Of a stretch of 64,000 bases of DNA, positions 8,337 to 16,647 are shown piece by piece. The first letter of the stretch is position 1. Each line of letters starts with the position of its first letter. A program made the translations under genes and the position numbers. Source of the DNA: an uncultured Prevotellaceae bacterium (GTDB lineage: Bacteria > Bacteroidota > Bacteroidia > Bacteroidales > Bacteroidaceae). The stretch covers positions 62,001 through 126,000 of the forward strand of contig CADCBZ010000012.1 in assembly GCA_902799765.1 (NCBI GenBank). Direction: 5' to 3'. The notes under the pieces are model-generated. The model was given only the letters and a program-made list of their open reading frames with translations, ran no database searches and was not told where the DNA came from.

Positions 8337-9466
8337 TAGAAAAGAACGCAAAGTTTGACGATATTCGCCCTTACTACGAAGAGGAGATACCTGCTGCCAT
8401 GCAGCGTATAACCGACAGCGACGTGTTCCCACTCCTTGCTTCTTACGTCTATCCCTCAGAGACGTTAGAGGCTACTCGTGAGCGGATACGTTCGTTTAAG
8501 ACAGTGCGTGAGTTCCAGCACGATACAATGCGGCGTGTCAACGAACAAATTATTGCCCGTAGTATTAGTGAGTTCACTGTATCAGGCCTTGAGCGCCTTA
8601 GTCATGACAAACATTACCTGTTTGTCTCTAACCATCGCGATATTATGCTTGATGCCAGTTTACTGCAATACTACTTTGTACTTAATGGTTTCGATACCAC
8701 CGAAATAACTTTTGGTGCCAACTTAATGATGCATCCAGTGATAATAGATGTAGGTAAGAGTAACAAGATGTTTAAGGTTGCTCGTCCTGGTGGAGATATT
8801 AAGGAGTTCTATCAAAATTCAATGCATCTTTCAGAGTATATCCGTTATACGATTAAGGAGAAAGGTCAATCTGTATGGATAGCCCAGCGTAATGGCCGCA
8901 CTAAGAATGGTATCGATCAGACGGATCAAGGCATTATAAAGATGTTCTGCATGAGTGAGAGCAAAGATAAGATGAAGGCATTGGCAGAGTTGAACATCGT
9001 ACCTATTGCTATTTCATATGAATGGGAATCTTGTGATATTCTGAAAGCCTTGGAGTTATACGAGTCACAATACACCAAATATACGAAAAAGCCAGGTGAG
9101 GATTTGAACAGTATTCTTACTGGAATTCTACAACCTAAAGGTCGAGTCCATATAGCTTTATGTCAACCTATACGTTTGGCAGAGTTGTCTGCTTTTGAAG
9201 AGCAAACTAATAATGAATATCACAAGTCTGTTGCTCGATTAATAGATAGTCGTATCAATACCGCCTATCGTTTATTTCCTAACAACTATATTGCTCATGA
9301 TATCCTGTATGGTAATACTCGTTATCAATCCATGTATACTGATGAAGAATACAATTTATTCATTCATCATCTTAAGGAGCTTGATCGTTATGAGGATACC
9401 TGTGATATGGAGCGACTACGTGATATTTTTGTTGGAATCTATGCTAATCCAGTTGATAACAGATAA
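8333..9466 (+). CDS. PlsC-like acyltransferase, last gene of the polyene operon
   Basis: A 377-residue protein with a central 1-acylglycerol-3-phosphate acyltransferase-like domain. The H-x4-D catalytic motif is NHRDIMLD (about residues 100-107), and VWIAQRNGRTKNGIDQTD replaces the usual PEGTRS substrate motif. There is no strong membrane segment. It overlaps the previous gene by ATGA and is the last of the coupled series. Acyl transfer to a lipid head group is the family function; the acceptor is unknown. Right after its stop begins the HU-like gene scar. Confidence 0.8.
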   Translation: MIEKNAKFDDIRPYYEEEIPAAMQRITDSDVFPLLASYVYPSETLEATRERIRSFKTVREFQHDTMRRVNEQIIARSISEFTVSGLERLSHDKHYLFVSNHRDIMLDASLLQYYFVLNGFDTTEITFGANLMMHPVIIDVGKSNKMFKVARPGGDIKEFYQNSMHLSEYIRYTIKEKGQSVWIAQRNGRTKNGIDQTDQGIIKMFCMSESKDKMKALAELNIVPIAISYEWESCDILKALELYESQYTKYTKKPGEDLNSILTGILQPKGRVHIALCQPIRLAELSAFEEQTNNEYHKSVARLIDSRINTAYRLFPNNYIAHDILYGNTRYQSMYTDEEYNLFIHHLKELDRYEDTCDMERLRDIFVGIYANPVDNR

Positions 9467-9472
9467 AGTTAA

Positions 9473-9535
9473 GAGACTAAGCCGACTTTACCTACATACG
9501 GAAAAATTAGGGAGAATTACGTAGAGGAATAACGA
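9473..9535 (+). pseudogene. Internal-deletion remnant of an HU-like gene
   Basis: Read in the right frame this stretch encodes ETKPTLPTYGKIRENYVEE and a TAA stop. The first part matches residues 8-18 of the intact HU-like protein at 35566-35964 (ETKPTLPTYGK), 28 of 29 bases being identical, and the last part matches that protein's C-terminus (RNYVEE and stop). About 110 internal codons are missing but the two ends are joined in frame. A weaker similarity may reach back to the ACAGATAAAG at about 9459. There is no start codon in frame; a TAA precedes it, so it is not expressed. Seen directly in the sequence; the deletion history is inferred. Confidence 0.8.
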
Positions 9536-9536
9536 T

Positions 9537-10247
9537 ATGAATGCAAAGAGGATCTTGAAATACCTGAAGCAGATAGCGGTTCATAACAATCGGGCCTGGT
9601 ATCTGGAGCATAAGGCAGAGTATGATGCCATCAGGGCCGATTTCGAACAGGGTATTGCCCAGGCGTTGGAACGTATCATCACGTTTGATCCTGAGGTAGC
9701 CCATTTGCAGGTGAAGGACTGTACTTACCGCTTTAATCGCGATACACGTTTTTCACCTGATAAGTCACCTTACAAGAATCATCTGGGAGCCTATATCTGT
9801 GCGAAGGGTAAGAAGGCGTTGCGAGGGGGCTATTATCTTCATCTGGAACCAGGACACTGTTTGTTGGCTGTGGGAAACTATTGGCTTCCGACGAATATCC
9901 TCACTTCTTGTCGTAATGAGATGATGGGGAATACGGATGCATGGCTGCAGTGTGTGGAGAATGAGGCGTTTTTGAAGTATTTTGAAGATACAGGTTCGCT
10001 GAGTATGAATGAGAGTTGGGATCGGCCGCAGGGATTTGGTCTGGAGAAGTTGAAGACTTGTCCTTCAGGTTTTCCTCGTGACTGGCCTTATGTGCGCTAT
10101 CTGCGTCTGAAAGATTATTGTGCCTGGCATGCAGTACCTGACAGTTTCTTCGAGGGTGATGATTGGCTCGACGAGATGGAGCGTATCTTCCTGGCCGCCA
10201 AGCCCATGATGGACTTTATGAATGCCGTGATAGATGACTATGAATAA
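9537..10247 (+). CDS. DUF2461 (TIGR02453) family protein
   Basis: A 236-residue protein. The N-terminal NNRAWYLEHKAEYDAIRADF, the central RFNRDTRFSPDKSPYKNH and GGYYLHLEPG are the conserved blocks of the DUF2461 family, whose biochemical role is unknown. No signal peptide or membrane segment is seen. It is widespread in Bacteroidota chromosomes and probably cytoplasmic. Its end overlaps the most upstream possible start of the next gene. The family assignment is firm; function is not known. Confidence 0.88.
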   Translation: MNAKRILKYLKQIAVHNNRAWYLEHKAEYDAIRADFEQGIAQALERIITFDPEVAHLQVKDCTYRFNRDTRFSPDKSPYKNHLGAYICAKGKKALRGGYYLHLEPGHCLLAVGNYWLPTNILTSCRNEMMGNTDAWLQCVENEAFLKYFEDTGSLSMNESWDRPQGFGLEKLKTCPSGFPRDWPYVRYLRLKDYCAWHAVPDSFFEGDDWLDEMERIFLAAKPMMDFMNAVIDDYE

Positions 10248-10263
10248 TCCAGATAGACAGCTT

Positions 10264-11631
10264 ATGAAAGGAAAGATCATTACTATCATATTATTGTTGT
10301 TGACGGCTTCGATGGTTGGACTGGCGAAGGGGGACGATTGCCTGAAACCACGATTGGTGGTCTGTACGGATATTGCGCCTGCTGATGTTGAGCCCGACGA
10401 TATGGAGTCGATGGTGAGGCTGATGGCGTATGCTGACTGTTTCGAGATAGAGGCACTGATCACGTCGGTGGGCTGGAACTGCGATCCATATCCTGTGGAG
10501 TGGGCGCAATATCTGCAGCGTGTGATTGAGGCCTACCGTCAGGATGTTCTCAATCTGATGAAACGTTCTGAGCAACAGGATTTTCTGCCGATCGAGCAGG
10601 AGAATGGAAGTCAGAAGTTGGGCTATTGGCCTAGTGCTGATTATCTGAAAAGTCGTGTTGTGATGGGCAGCCAGCGAGGTGGTATCAAGGTGATAGGCGA
10701 AGGTAACGATTCACCAGGAAGTGATTTGCTCATCAAGTTGGCAGATGAGGCTGATGAGCGTCCGATCTATGTGGCTGCATGGGGTGGAGCCAACACCTTG
10801 GCGCAGGCCATCTGGCGTGTGAAGCAGACAAGAACGGCTGAGGAACTGAAACGCTTTGTCAGGAAGTTCCGTATCTATACCATCACTGATCAAGACATGC
10901 AGTACAATATGCGAATGGATCGTGCCTATAGTTCGCATCAGTGGTTAAGAAAGGAGTTTGCAGACGATCTGCAGTTTATCTGGGATGAAGGTACTTGGCA
11001 AGAGCAGTGCGAACTTGGCAAATGCCATTGGCAGCAGCATGCCAACGAGATTCAGGGGAAAGGTGCCCTTGGTAAGGAATATCCCAACTATAAATGGGGC
11101 GTGGAGGGTGATACTCCCAGTTTCCTTTACGTGATGCCTCATGGACTGAACGATCCTGAGGATCCTCATCAGGCAGGATGGGCTGGTTATCATGAGCGTG
11201 GACTCTGTCCTGATAGTATCAGCATTGGCTATAAGAAACGTTTCTATCCTGACGAACTGAATGATTTCATCGCTCGTATGCAGTGGGCTGCAGAAGGACA
11301 AGGAAATCGCAATCCGCAGATCATCATCAACTCAGACGATCATCGTCCGTCTCCTATCTATATCAAGGCAAAGGCTGGTGATACGATACAGCTTGACGCT
11401 ACAGCGTCGAGTGATCCTGATGGTGACGGACTGACGTTCCTTTGGTGGTTACAGCCAGAGATAGGAAAGGCTAAATTGCAGATCGCAACACCTACGATGC
11501 CAACGACAACGATCAAGATTCCTCAGGATGCCCAAGGACGTTACCACCTGATATGTGAGGTTCATGATAATGGTCCTCATCATCTGGTGGCATATCGTCG
11601 CGTCATCATTGATATTATAGAAAACAATTAA
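10264..11631 (+). CDS. Secreted Sde182-type nucleoside-hydrolase-like protein (DUF1593)
   Basis: A 455-residue exported protein. ATG 10264 gives a good Sec signal peptide (MKGKIITIILLLLTASMVG); an earlier in-frame ATG at 10234 would add ten polar residues and overlap the previous gene. The mature N-terminus RLVVCTDIAPADVEPDDMES and the block ALITSVGW match the nucleoside-hydrolase-like domain of DUF1593/Sde182 proteins, with the Asp cluster resembling the metal site of nucleoside hydrolases. The C-terminal ~90 residues (from IIINSDDHRPSP) are an Ig-like module containing DATASSDPDGDGLTFLWW. Members are annotated as cellulose-binding or carbohydrate-related; the substrate is unknown. Confidence 0.82.
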   Translation: MKGKIITIILLLLTASMVGLAKGDDCLKPRLVVCTDIAPADVEPDDMESMVRLMAYADCFEIEALITSVGWNCDPYPVEWAQYLQRVIEAYRQDVLNLMKRSEQQDFLPIEQENGSQKLGYWPSADYLKSRVVMGSQRGGIKVIGEGNDSPGSDLLIKLADEADERPIYVAAWGGANTLAQAIWRVKQTRTAEELKRFVRKFRIYTITDQDMQYNMRMDRAYSSHQWLRKEFADDLQFIWDEGTWQEQCELGKCHWQQHANEIQGKGALGKEYPNYKWGVEGDTPSFLYVMPHGLNDPEDPHQAGWAGYHERGLCPDSISIGYKKRFYPDELNDFIARMQWAAEGQGNRNPQIIINSDDHRPSPIYIKAKAGDTIQLDATASSDPDGDGLTFLWWLQPEIGKAKLQIATPTMPTTTIKIPQDAQGRYHLICEVHDNGPHHLVAYRRVIIDIIENN

Positions 11632-11642
11632 AGAAATAGGTT

Positions 11643-12473
11643 ATGGCAGCAGGAAAGTGGATTGGAGGATTTATTGGATGGATGGCTGGAGGGCCGTTGG
11701 GCGCTCTGGCTGGCTATCTTGTTGGCTCACTGTTTGATTCGATGCTCGACGGGGTGAACACCCCAGAGAACTCTGGCACCTGGGGCGCTGGCTCTCAGCG
11801 CAGCCAGGGGTATCAGGACTACAGTCAGATGTATCAGCAGGCCTATCGGCAACGTCAGCAACAAGGTCAGCGCAACAGTTTCCTCTTCTCTTTGCTGGTG
11901 CTCTCCTCTTATATCATCAAGGCCGACGGCAAGGCTATGCACTCAGAGATGGAACTGGTGCGTCAGATGCTGCGTCAGAACTTCGGAAATGATGCCGTAG
12001 GCCAAGGCAATGAGATCCTCAACAAACTCTTTGACGAGCAGAAACGCGAAGGTTGGCAGCAGTTTAAGCAGACTGTCCGTCAGTGTTGTGCCCAGATCAG
12101 TCAGCAGATGGACTACTCGCAGCGCCTACAGCTGTTGAACTACTTAGTGATGGTGGCGCAGGCCGATGGTTCTGTGCCCCAGAGTGAGATTTCAGCCCTG
12201 AAGGAGTGTGCGATCTGGATGGGCTTGCGCGAGACGGAAGTCGATTCCATGCTCCATCTTTCCGGTGATAGCCTCGAAGATGCCTATAAGGTGCTGGGTG
12301 TGAGTCCGAATGCTTCAGACAACGAGGTAAAGAAAGCCTATCGCAAACTCGCCCTTGAGCATCATCCAGATAAAGTAGCAGCCCTAGGCGAAGATGTTCG
12401 CAGGGCTGCCGAAAAGAAATTCCAGGAGATCAATGCCGCTAAAGACCGCATCTGGAAAGCACGCGGTCTTTAG
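11643..12473 (+). CDS. TerB-DnaJ cochaperone (DjlA-like)
   Basis: A 276-residue protein in three parts: a glycine-rich N-terminal hydrophobic region (residues 3-32, probable membrane association), a TerB-like helical domain (about residues 75-190, containing [16 protein letters not shown] and [13 protein letters not shown]), and a C-terminal J domain starting [20 protein letters not shown] with the catalytic HPD tripeptide in LEHHPDKV. This is the DjlA order. The J domain stimulates the ATPase of DnaK. The TerB domain is clearly related to that of the gene at 19885. The last codons form one arm of a hairpin shared with the convergent gene. Confidence 0.9.
   Translation: MAAGKWIGGFIGWMAGGPLGALAGYLVGSLFDSMLDGVNTPENSGTWGAGSQRSQGYQDYSQMYQQAYRQRQQQGQRNSFLFSLLVLSSYIIKADGKAMHSEMELVRQMLRQNFGNDAVGQGNEILNKLFDEQKREGWQQFKQTVRQCCAQISQQMDYSQRLQLLNYLVMVAQADGSVPQSEISALKECAIWMGLRETEVDSMLHLSGDSLEDAYKVLGVSPNASDNEVKKAYRKLALEHHPDKVAALGEDVRRAAEKKFQEINAAKDRIWKARGL
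12439..12473. terminator. Hairpin overlapping both stop codons of two convergent genes
   Basis: CTAAAGACCGC (12439-12449) and GCGGTCTTTAG (12463-12473) are a perfect 11-bp inverted repeat with a 13-base loop. The right arm contains the stop codon of the TerB-DnaJ gene (+) and of the GH20 gene (-). It has the position of a bidirectional terminator, although it lies within the coding sequence and a long T tract is absent on the + side. Confidence 0.6.
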
Positions 12474-14050
12474 AACAGCCAACGGCTGGGAATTTGTCTG
12501 TCAGGCCAGAGATGCTTGGCATACTGGTAATGGTACTGTTCAAAGAGTGCTGTCAGTCGCGTCAGTCGCTCCTTAAAGGCTTCATAATTCTTACGCTTAG
12601 GTTGTGTCCACTGCACTTCTGAGAGGGCCGACATACGTGGCAGTGCCTGATACTCAAGCATCGCCTCGTTAGTGATGTACTCCGTCCAGAGGTTGGCCTG
12701 CGTGCCGAGGATATGCCGACGGGCCATTACGGAGAGACTGTCTGGGGCAGGATCGAGACTATAGACCTTCTCGATGGAGATGCATCCGCCACAGCGACTG
12801 GGTTCGAACAGTGTTTCCTCCACCTGTTGGTAGTCGAAATAACAGTAGGTCGTAGGCGACATGACGACATCGTGACCTGTCTCTGCAGCCTTTGCCCCAG
12901 GTTCCGTCCCTCGCCACGACATGATCATTGCATCTTCAGGAGAGCCTTCGAGGATCTCGTCCCATCCTAAGGCACGACGCCCCTTGGAAGTAAGGAAGTC
13001 GAAGACACGCTTGGTGAAATGAGTCTGTCCTAAGCCCTCGCATTTGGGACACTGGCGCCACTGATCTGTGGGAGCCTCGTCGCCACCGATGTGGATCACC
13101 TCAGAGGGGAAGAGCTCCATGATCTCTGTCAGCACATCCTCGATAAACTGATACACGCGCTCATTGCCGATACAGAGCACATCTTTATATATACCCCAGT
13201 AGTGCCCCACCTGATAAGGCCCCCCCGTACAACCTAACTCCGGATAGCTGGCAAGGGCTGCAAGCATGTGGCCAGGCATATCAATCTCTGGGATGATGGT
13301 GATATGACGGTCTGCAGCGTAGGCTACAATCTCTCGAACCTCGTCTTGTGTGTAATAGCCACCATAGGGAATACCATCGTCGATGTCGGAGTTGGTGCCG
13401 ATGATGGTACCTGTACGCTGTGAACCTACTGATATCAACTTGGGCCACTTCTTCATCTCAATGCGCCAGCCTTGGTCGTCTGTCAGATGCCAGTGGAAAC
13501 GGTTCATGTTGTGGAGTGCCAGCAGGTCGATGAACTTCTTCACGAAATCCGTTGAGAAGAAATGACGCGAACAATCGAGGTGCATACCTCGCCAGACGAA
13601 ACGGGGGGCATCGGTAATGATGACTGCAGGCAGGACGGCACCTTCCTTGACGGCTTTCCTCAGCGTCTGGATACCATAGAACACACCAGCAGCCGAACCA
13701 CCCTCGATGCGGATGCCTTTCTGGTTGACGGTGAGGATATAACCCTCAGCCTTCTTCACCTTAGGTGAGATGGTCAGTTTGATGTAACGCCCTTTCTTGG
13801 TATATTTCTGTGTGATGGGCAGGTCGATATTCGTTACCTCTTTCAGATATTGTTTTAAGAACTCGGCTTCACGTTGGAGGGCAGCCATTGCCAGTATCTC
13901 CACACCCGTTTCGAGCACAAACGGTCCACCTTTCTGCATGACGATCTGCTGAGGCAACGGCACAACCTCATAGTTGGCCGTTGCAGCACACACAGGGCCA
14001 CTCAGTGCCAGCAGCACCATCACTTTGAAAAAATAGGTTGTAATCTTCAT
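12470..14050 (-). CDS. Secreted beta-N-acetylhexosaminidase, GH20
   Basis: A 526-residue exported glycoside hydrolase. Start ATG at 14050 gives a Sec signal peptide ([20 protein letters not shown] then AATA) and a nearby purine-rich RBS; the 60 residues that could be read upstream are not family-like. Domain GH20b (about residues 30-150) precedes the catalytic barrel beginning [15 protein letters not shown]. The catalytic Asp-Glu pair is in [12 protein letters not shown], and [12 protein letters not shown] is the usual substrate-site block. It removes terminal GlcNAc/GalNAc from glycans in the periplasm or at the surface. It sits next to a GlcNAc-related PIG-L deacetylase on the same strand, suggesting linked amino-sugar use. 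Confidence 0.92.
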   Translation of the reverse strand: MKITTYFFKVMVLLALSGPVCAATANYEVVPLPQQIVMQKGGPFVLETGVEILAMAALQREAEFLKQYLKEVTNIDLPITQKYTKKGRYIKLTISPKVKKAEGYILTVNQKGIRIEGGSAAGVFYGIQTLRKAVKEGAVLPAVIITDAPRFVWRGMHLDCSRHFFSTDFVKKFIDLLALHNMNRFHWHLTDDQGWRIEMKKWPKLISVGSQRTGTIIGTNSDIDDGIPYGGYYTQDEVREIVAYAADRHITIIPEIDMPGHMLAALASYPELGCTGGPYQVGHYWGIYKDVLCIGNERVYQFIEDVLTEIMELFPSEVIHIGGDEAPTDQWRQCPKCEGLGQTHFTKRVFDFLTSKGRRALGWDEILEGSPEDAMIMSWRGTEPGAKAAETGHDVVMSPTTYCYFDYQQVEETLFEPSRCGGCISIEKVYSLDPAPDSLSVMARRHILGTQANLWTEYITNEAMLEYQALPRMSALSEVQWTQPKRKNYEAFKERLTRLTALFEQYHYQYAKHLWPDRQIPSRWLF

Positions 14051-14090
14051 GATCCTTTGTCCTTTTTGTCCTGTAGTCCGTTGCAAATCA

Positions 14091-15230
14091 TTAGAATTTA
14101 TACTCCACAAATGCTTCCATCGCTTCGTAGCAGGCCAGACCAAGAGCATCGTAACGCTTGGCAGTCTCTCGGTTCCTGTCCTCCGCCCGTTGCCAGAACA
14201 GACGTTCGTCGTTGCCCAAGAAAGGCGCACTCTCCATCTGACTCTGATGACGGAGGATGGCGTTCCGTTTCTCTCGCAGTTCCTCAGGACTCATCGGCAC
14301 GCACATCTCAATATCGGCTACATCCCATTCAGCCCAGGCACCACGATACATCCACACACGACAATCCTTCAACCACTCGGCTCCTGCTTTCTTCTCTTCG
14401 TCGATGGCAGCCAATACGGCATCCGTACATTTACGATGGGTGCCATGAGGATCAGCCAGATCGGCAGCCACATAGATCTGATGGGGCTGAATCTCCTCCA
14501 ACAACTGCATGATAGGTTCCACATCGCGTTCCGTCATAGGCAGTTTCTCAATCTTGCCACTCTCATAGAAGGGCAGGTCGAGGAAGTGGATATGATCCTT
14601 CGGAATATGGTTATAGCCACAGGCATTACGGGCCTCGCCACGACGGATCAGTCCCTTTACCGTAAGGACAGCGCGATTATCCCAATCGCCCTCTTCCTTC
14701 TGCTTCAGATAACTCATAATTTCCTTATAACGGATCTTGATCACCTCATCGGAGCCGTTGGCAAAGAGTTTGTTGAAGCCGTTGATAAAATGCATGTATA
14801 GACGCACCTCTTCATCAGCCACGGCAATGTTACCCGATGTCTCGTAAGCCACATGCACATCGTGTTTCTGTTGCATCAGGCGTCGGATGGTGCCTCCCAT
14901 CGAGATCACATCATCGTCAGGGTGGGGGGAGAAGACGATCACACGTTTGGGATAGGGCTTAGCTCTCTCAGGGCGTGTGCTGTCATCTACATCTGGCTTA
15001 CCACCAGGCCATCCCGTAATGGTGTGCTGCAGTTCGTTGAATACTTCGATATTCACCAGACCGGCTTGTCCGTCGAATTGCTCTATGAGGTGCCCCAGTC
15101 CGTTATCTACATAATCCTTGGTGGAGAGTTTTAACAGGGGCTTGCCTGTCTTGTTACAGAGCTCAATGACTTGTCGCCTTAACTGATGTTCAGGCAACTT
15201 GATGTTAGCTGTCAGATTCAGATTCATCAT
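14091..15230 (-). CDS. PIG-L (LmbE-like) deacetylase, lacking the NagB domain it is usually fused to
   Basis: A 379-residue protein. The PIG-L motif VIVFSPHPDDDVISMGG (about residues 99-115) with the zinc-binding HPDDD is intact, and so is the later DPHGTHRKC. The first ~95 residues (from ELCNKTGKPLLKLSTKDY to HTITGWPGGKPD) match, as I remember them, the linker of the large Bacteroidales glucosamine-6-phosphate deaminase proteins of about 660 residues, where a NagB domain comes first. No NagB domain is present here: only a short divergent promoter region follows upstream. It is therefore either a standalone variant or a truncation that gained a new start. Probable N-deacetylase of an amino-sugar derivative. 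Confidence 0.8.
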   Translation of the reverse strand: MMNLNLTANIKLPEHQLRRQVIELCNKTGKPLLKLSTKDYVDNGLGHLIEQFDGQAGLVNIEVFNELQHTITGWPGGKPDVDDSTRPERAKPYPKRVIVFSPHPDDDVISMGGTIRRLMQQKHDVHVAYETSGNIAVADEEVRLYMHFINGFNKLFANGSDEVIKIRYKEIMSYLKQKEEGDWDNRAVLTVKGLIRRGEARNACGYNHIPKDHIHFLDLPFYESGKIEKLPMTERDVEPIMQLLEEIQPHQIYVAADLADPHGTHRKCTDAVLAAIDEEKKAGAEWLKDCRVWMYRGAWAEWDVADIEMCVPMSPEELREKRNAILRHQSQMESAPFLGNDERLFWQRAEDRNRETAKRYDALGLACYEAMEAFVEYKF

Positions 15231-15328
15231 TTCAAGTTTTTAGTTGTGATTAATTGACAAAGATACGAAATAAAAATGTAACAAACATGTTTTTTGGGAA
15301 GATTAACACTCAAATAGAGAAAAATGAT

Positions 15329-15336
15329 TATCTTTG
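15329..15336 (+). promoter_or_regulatory. Promoter -7 box for queH
   Basis: TATCTTTG fits the Bacteroidota -7 consensus TAnnTTTG and lies 23 bases before the chosen start. No convincing -33 TTTG is found at the right distance. It argues for ATG 15359 over the in-frame ATG at 15254, which would put the promoter inside the gene. Confidence 0.6.
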
Positions 15337-15358
15337 CAGCCGAAAATTTATAAAAGTG

Positions 15359-15934
15359 ATGAAGAAACCGGCAATCATAGTTCCAGAAGGTATCAGGGAG
15401 GTTTTGTTGCATGCCTGTTGTGCACCCTGTTCATCAGCCATTGTCGAGTGGTTGGTACAACATGACGTCCGTCCTACGATATTCTATTACAATCCGAACA
15501 TATGGCCGCGTGAGGAGTATGAGATCCGAAAGAATGAGAGTAAACGTCATGCAGAGAGCCTTGGACTGACTTGGATTGATGGGGACTATAATCACGAGCA
15601 ATGGCGCGAAGGCGTCTGTGGATTGGAAGACGAGCCAGAACGGGGCCGTCGTTGTGAACAATGCTTCACACTGCGACTGATTGAGGCTGCTAAGAAAGCG
15701 AAAGAACTGGGTATCCGCTATTTTACCACGACCTTGGCATCAAGCCGATGGAAGAGTCTGGAGCAGATAGAACGTGCAGGTCATCAGGCAGAGCAGCAGG
15801 TGGATGGGACGGCCTTTTGGGCTCAGAACTGGCGCAAGGGCGGTCTCTATGAAAGACGTAATCAGTTGCTGAAAGAATTTGACTTCTATAATCAACAATA
15901 TTGCGGTTGCGAATTCTCCGTGCGAAATAAATAG
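15359..15934 (+). CDS. queH: Epoxyqueuosine reductase QueH
   Basis: A 191-residue QueH (DUF208) protein: reduces epoxyqueuosine to queuosine in tRNA, the last step of Q biosynthesis, as an alternative to QueG. The metal-cluster cysteine motifs are visible: HACCAPCSS near residue 20, RCEQCF near residue 100, and QYCGCEFS near the C-terminus. Length is normal. It is monocistronic: own -7 box upstream and a terminator-like hairpin right after the stop. Confidence 0.93.
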   Translation: MKKPAIIVPEGIREVLLHACCAPCSSAIVEWLVQHDVRPTIFYYNPNIWPREEYEIRKNESKRHAESLGLTWIDGDYNHEQWREGVCGLEDEPERGRRCEQCFTLRLIEAAKKAKELGIRYFTTTLASSRWKSLEQIERAGHQAEQQVDGTAFWAQNWRKGGLYERRNQLLKEFDFYNQQYCGCEFSVRNK

Positions 15935-15943
15935 GTAAAAAAC

Positions 15944-15974
15944 GAGGCTCAAAGTTTGTGAGTCTCATTTTTTT
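15944..15974 (+). terminator. Rho-independent terminator after queH
   Basis: GAGGCTCA (15944-15951) pairs with TGAGTCTC (15959-15966), one G-T wobble, loop of 7, then ATTTTTTTT. It overlaps the -33 region of the next promoter. Confidence 0.7.
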
Positions 15975-15986
15975 GTTGTAATTTTG
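15955..15986 (+). promoter_or_regulatory. Promoter of the XRE-cupin / acyl-CoA ligase pair
   Basis: TTTG (15955-15958), a 20-base spacer, and TAATTTTG (15979-15986) match the Bacteroidota sigma consensus. The -33 box lies in the loop of the queH terminator, so termination and initiation signals share the same bases. Confidence 0.7.
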
Positions 15987-16025
15987 CGCCCCGATAGTAG
16001 TTTTTAAAATAAAGAAAGCATAATT

Positions 16026-16610
16026 ATGTCCAACACTAACACTTTCGTGGGTTCCAAAATCAAGGGACTCAGAGAAACGAAAAACCTCTCCATCGAGGAG
16101 GTTGCTGAGAGCACAGGGCTTTCAGTAGAGCAGATTAACAGTATCGAGAACGACCAGAACCTGCCCTCACTGGGCCCGCTGATCAAGATAGCCAGGGCAC
16201 TGGGTGTGAGACTGGGAACATTCATGGACGATAACGACGCGCTGGGACCTGTGGTGACACGTGCCGCTGATCGTGAGCGTGACAACTCCATCAGTTTCTC
16301 AAATGGTGCCACCGATGCCCGCAAGCACATGGAGTATCATCCCTTGGCACAGCAGAAAGCTGGTCGTCACATGGAACCGTTTATCATCGATATCAATCCT
16401 GAGACCACACCTGAGTACAAGTTGTCAGCTCACGAGGGTGAGGAGTTCATCTACGTGATGGAGGGTGAAGTGGAAGTGGAATACGGCAAGGAGAAATACA
16501 CGCTGAAGGAAGGTGACAGTATCTATTACGATTCTATCGTGAAGCACCATCTGCACGGCGCTCCTGGTAAGTCTGCCAAGATTCTCGCATTGGTTTATAT
16601 CCCGTTCTGA
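16026..16610 (+). CDS. XRE-family transcriptional regulator with a C-terminal cupin domain
   Basis: A 194-residue two-domain regulator. A helix-turn-helix of the lambda Cro/XRE type covers about residues 10-62 (GLRETKNLSIEEVAESTGLS), and a cupin_2 domain about residues 115-190 (EGEEFIYVMEGEVEVEYG and KHHLHGAPGKSAK). Cupin domains in such regulators bind a small effector. It is followed 37 bases later by an acyl-CoA ligase gene, a pairing that recurs in Bacteroidota, suggesting that it controls fatty-acid or aromatic-acid activation in response to a ligand. The ligand is unknown. Confidence 0.9.
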   Translation: MSNTNTFVGSKIKGLRETKNLSIEEVAESTGLSVEQINSIENDQNLPSLGPLIKIARALGVRLGTFMDDNDALGPVVTRAADRERDNSISFSNGATDARKHMEYHPLAQQKAGRHMEPFIIDINPETTPEYKLSAHEGEEFIYVMEGEVEVEYGKEKYTLKEGDSIYYDSIVKHHLHGAPGKSAKILALVYIPF

Positions 16611-16647
16611 TACATTAAACATGAAAGATTAAACATTAAATTTCAGA

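Noticed and set aside
9291-9524. Small + strand ORF overlapping the end of the acyltransferase gene
   Set aside because: It is in another frame of a real gene and crosses the HU-like scar; no supporting motif.
14049-14801. Plus-strand reading frame of 250 codons opposite the PIG-L gene
   Set aside because: It mirrors a well-supported gene with family motifs on the minus strand, and has no start signal of its own.
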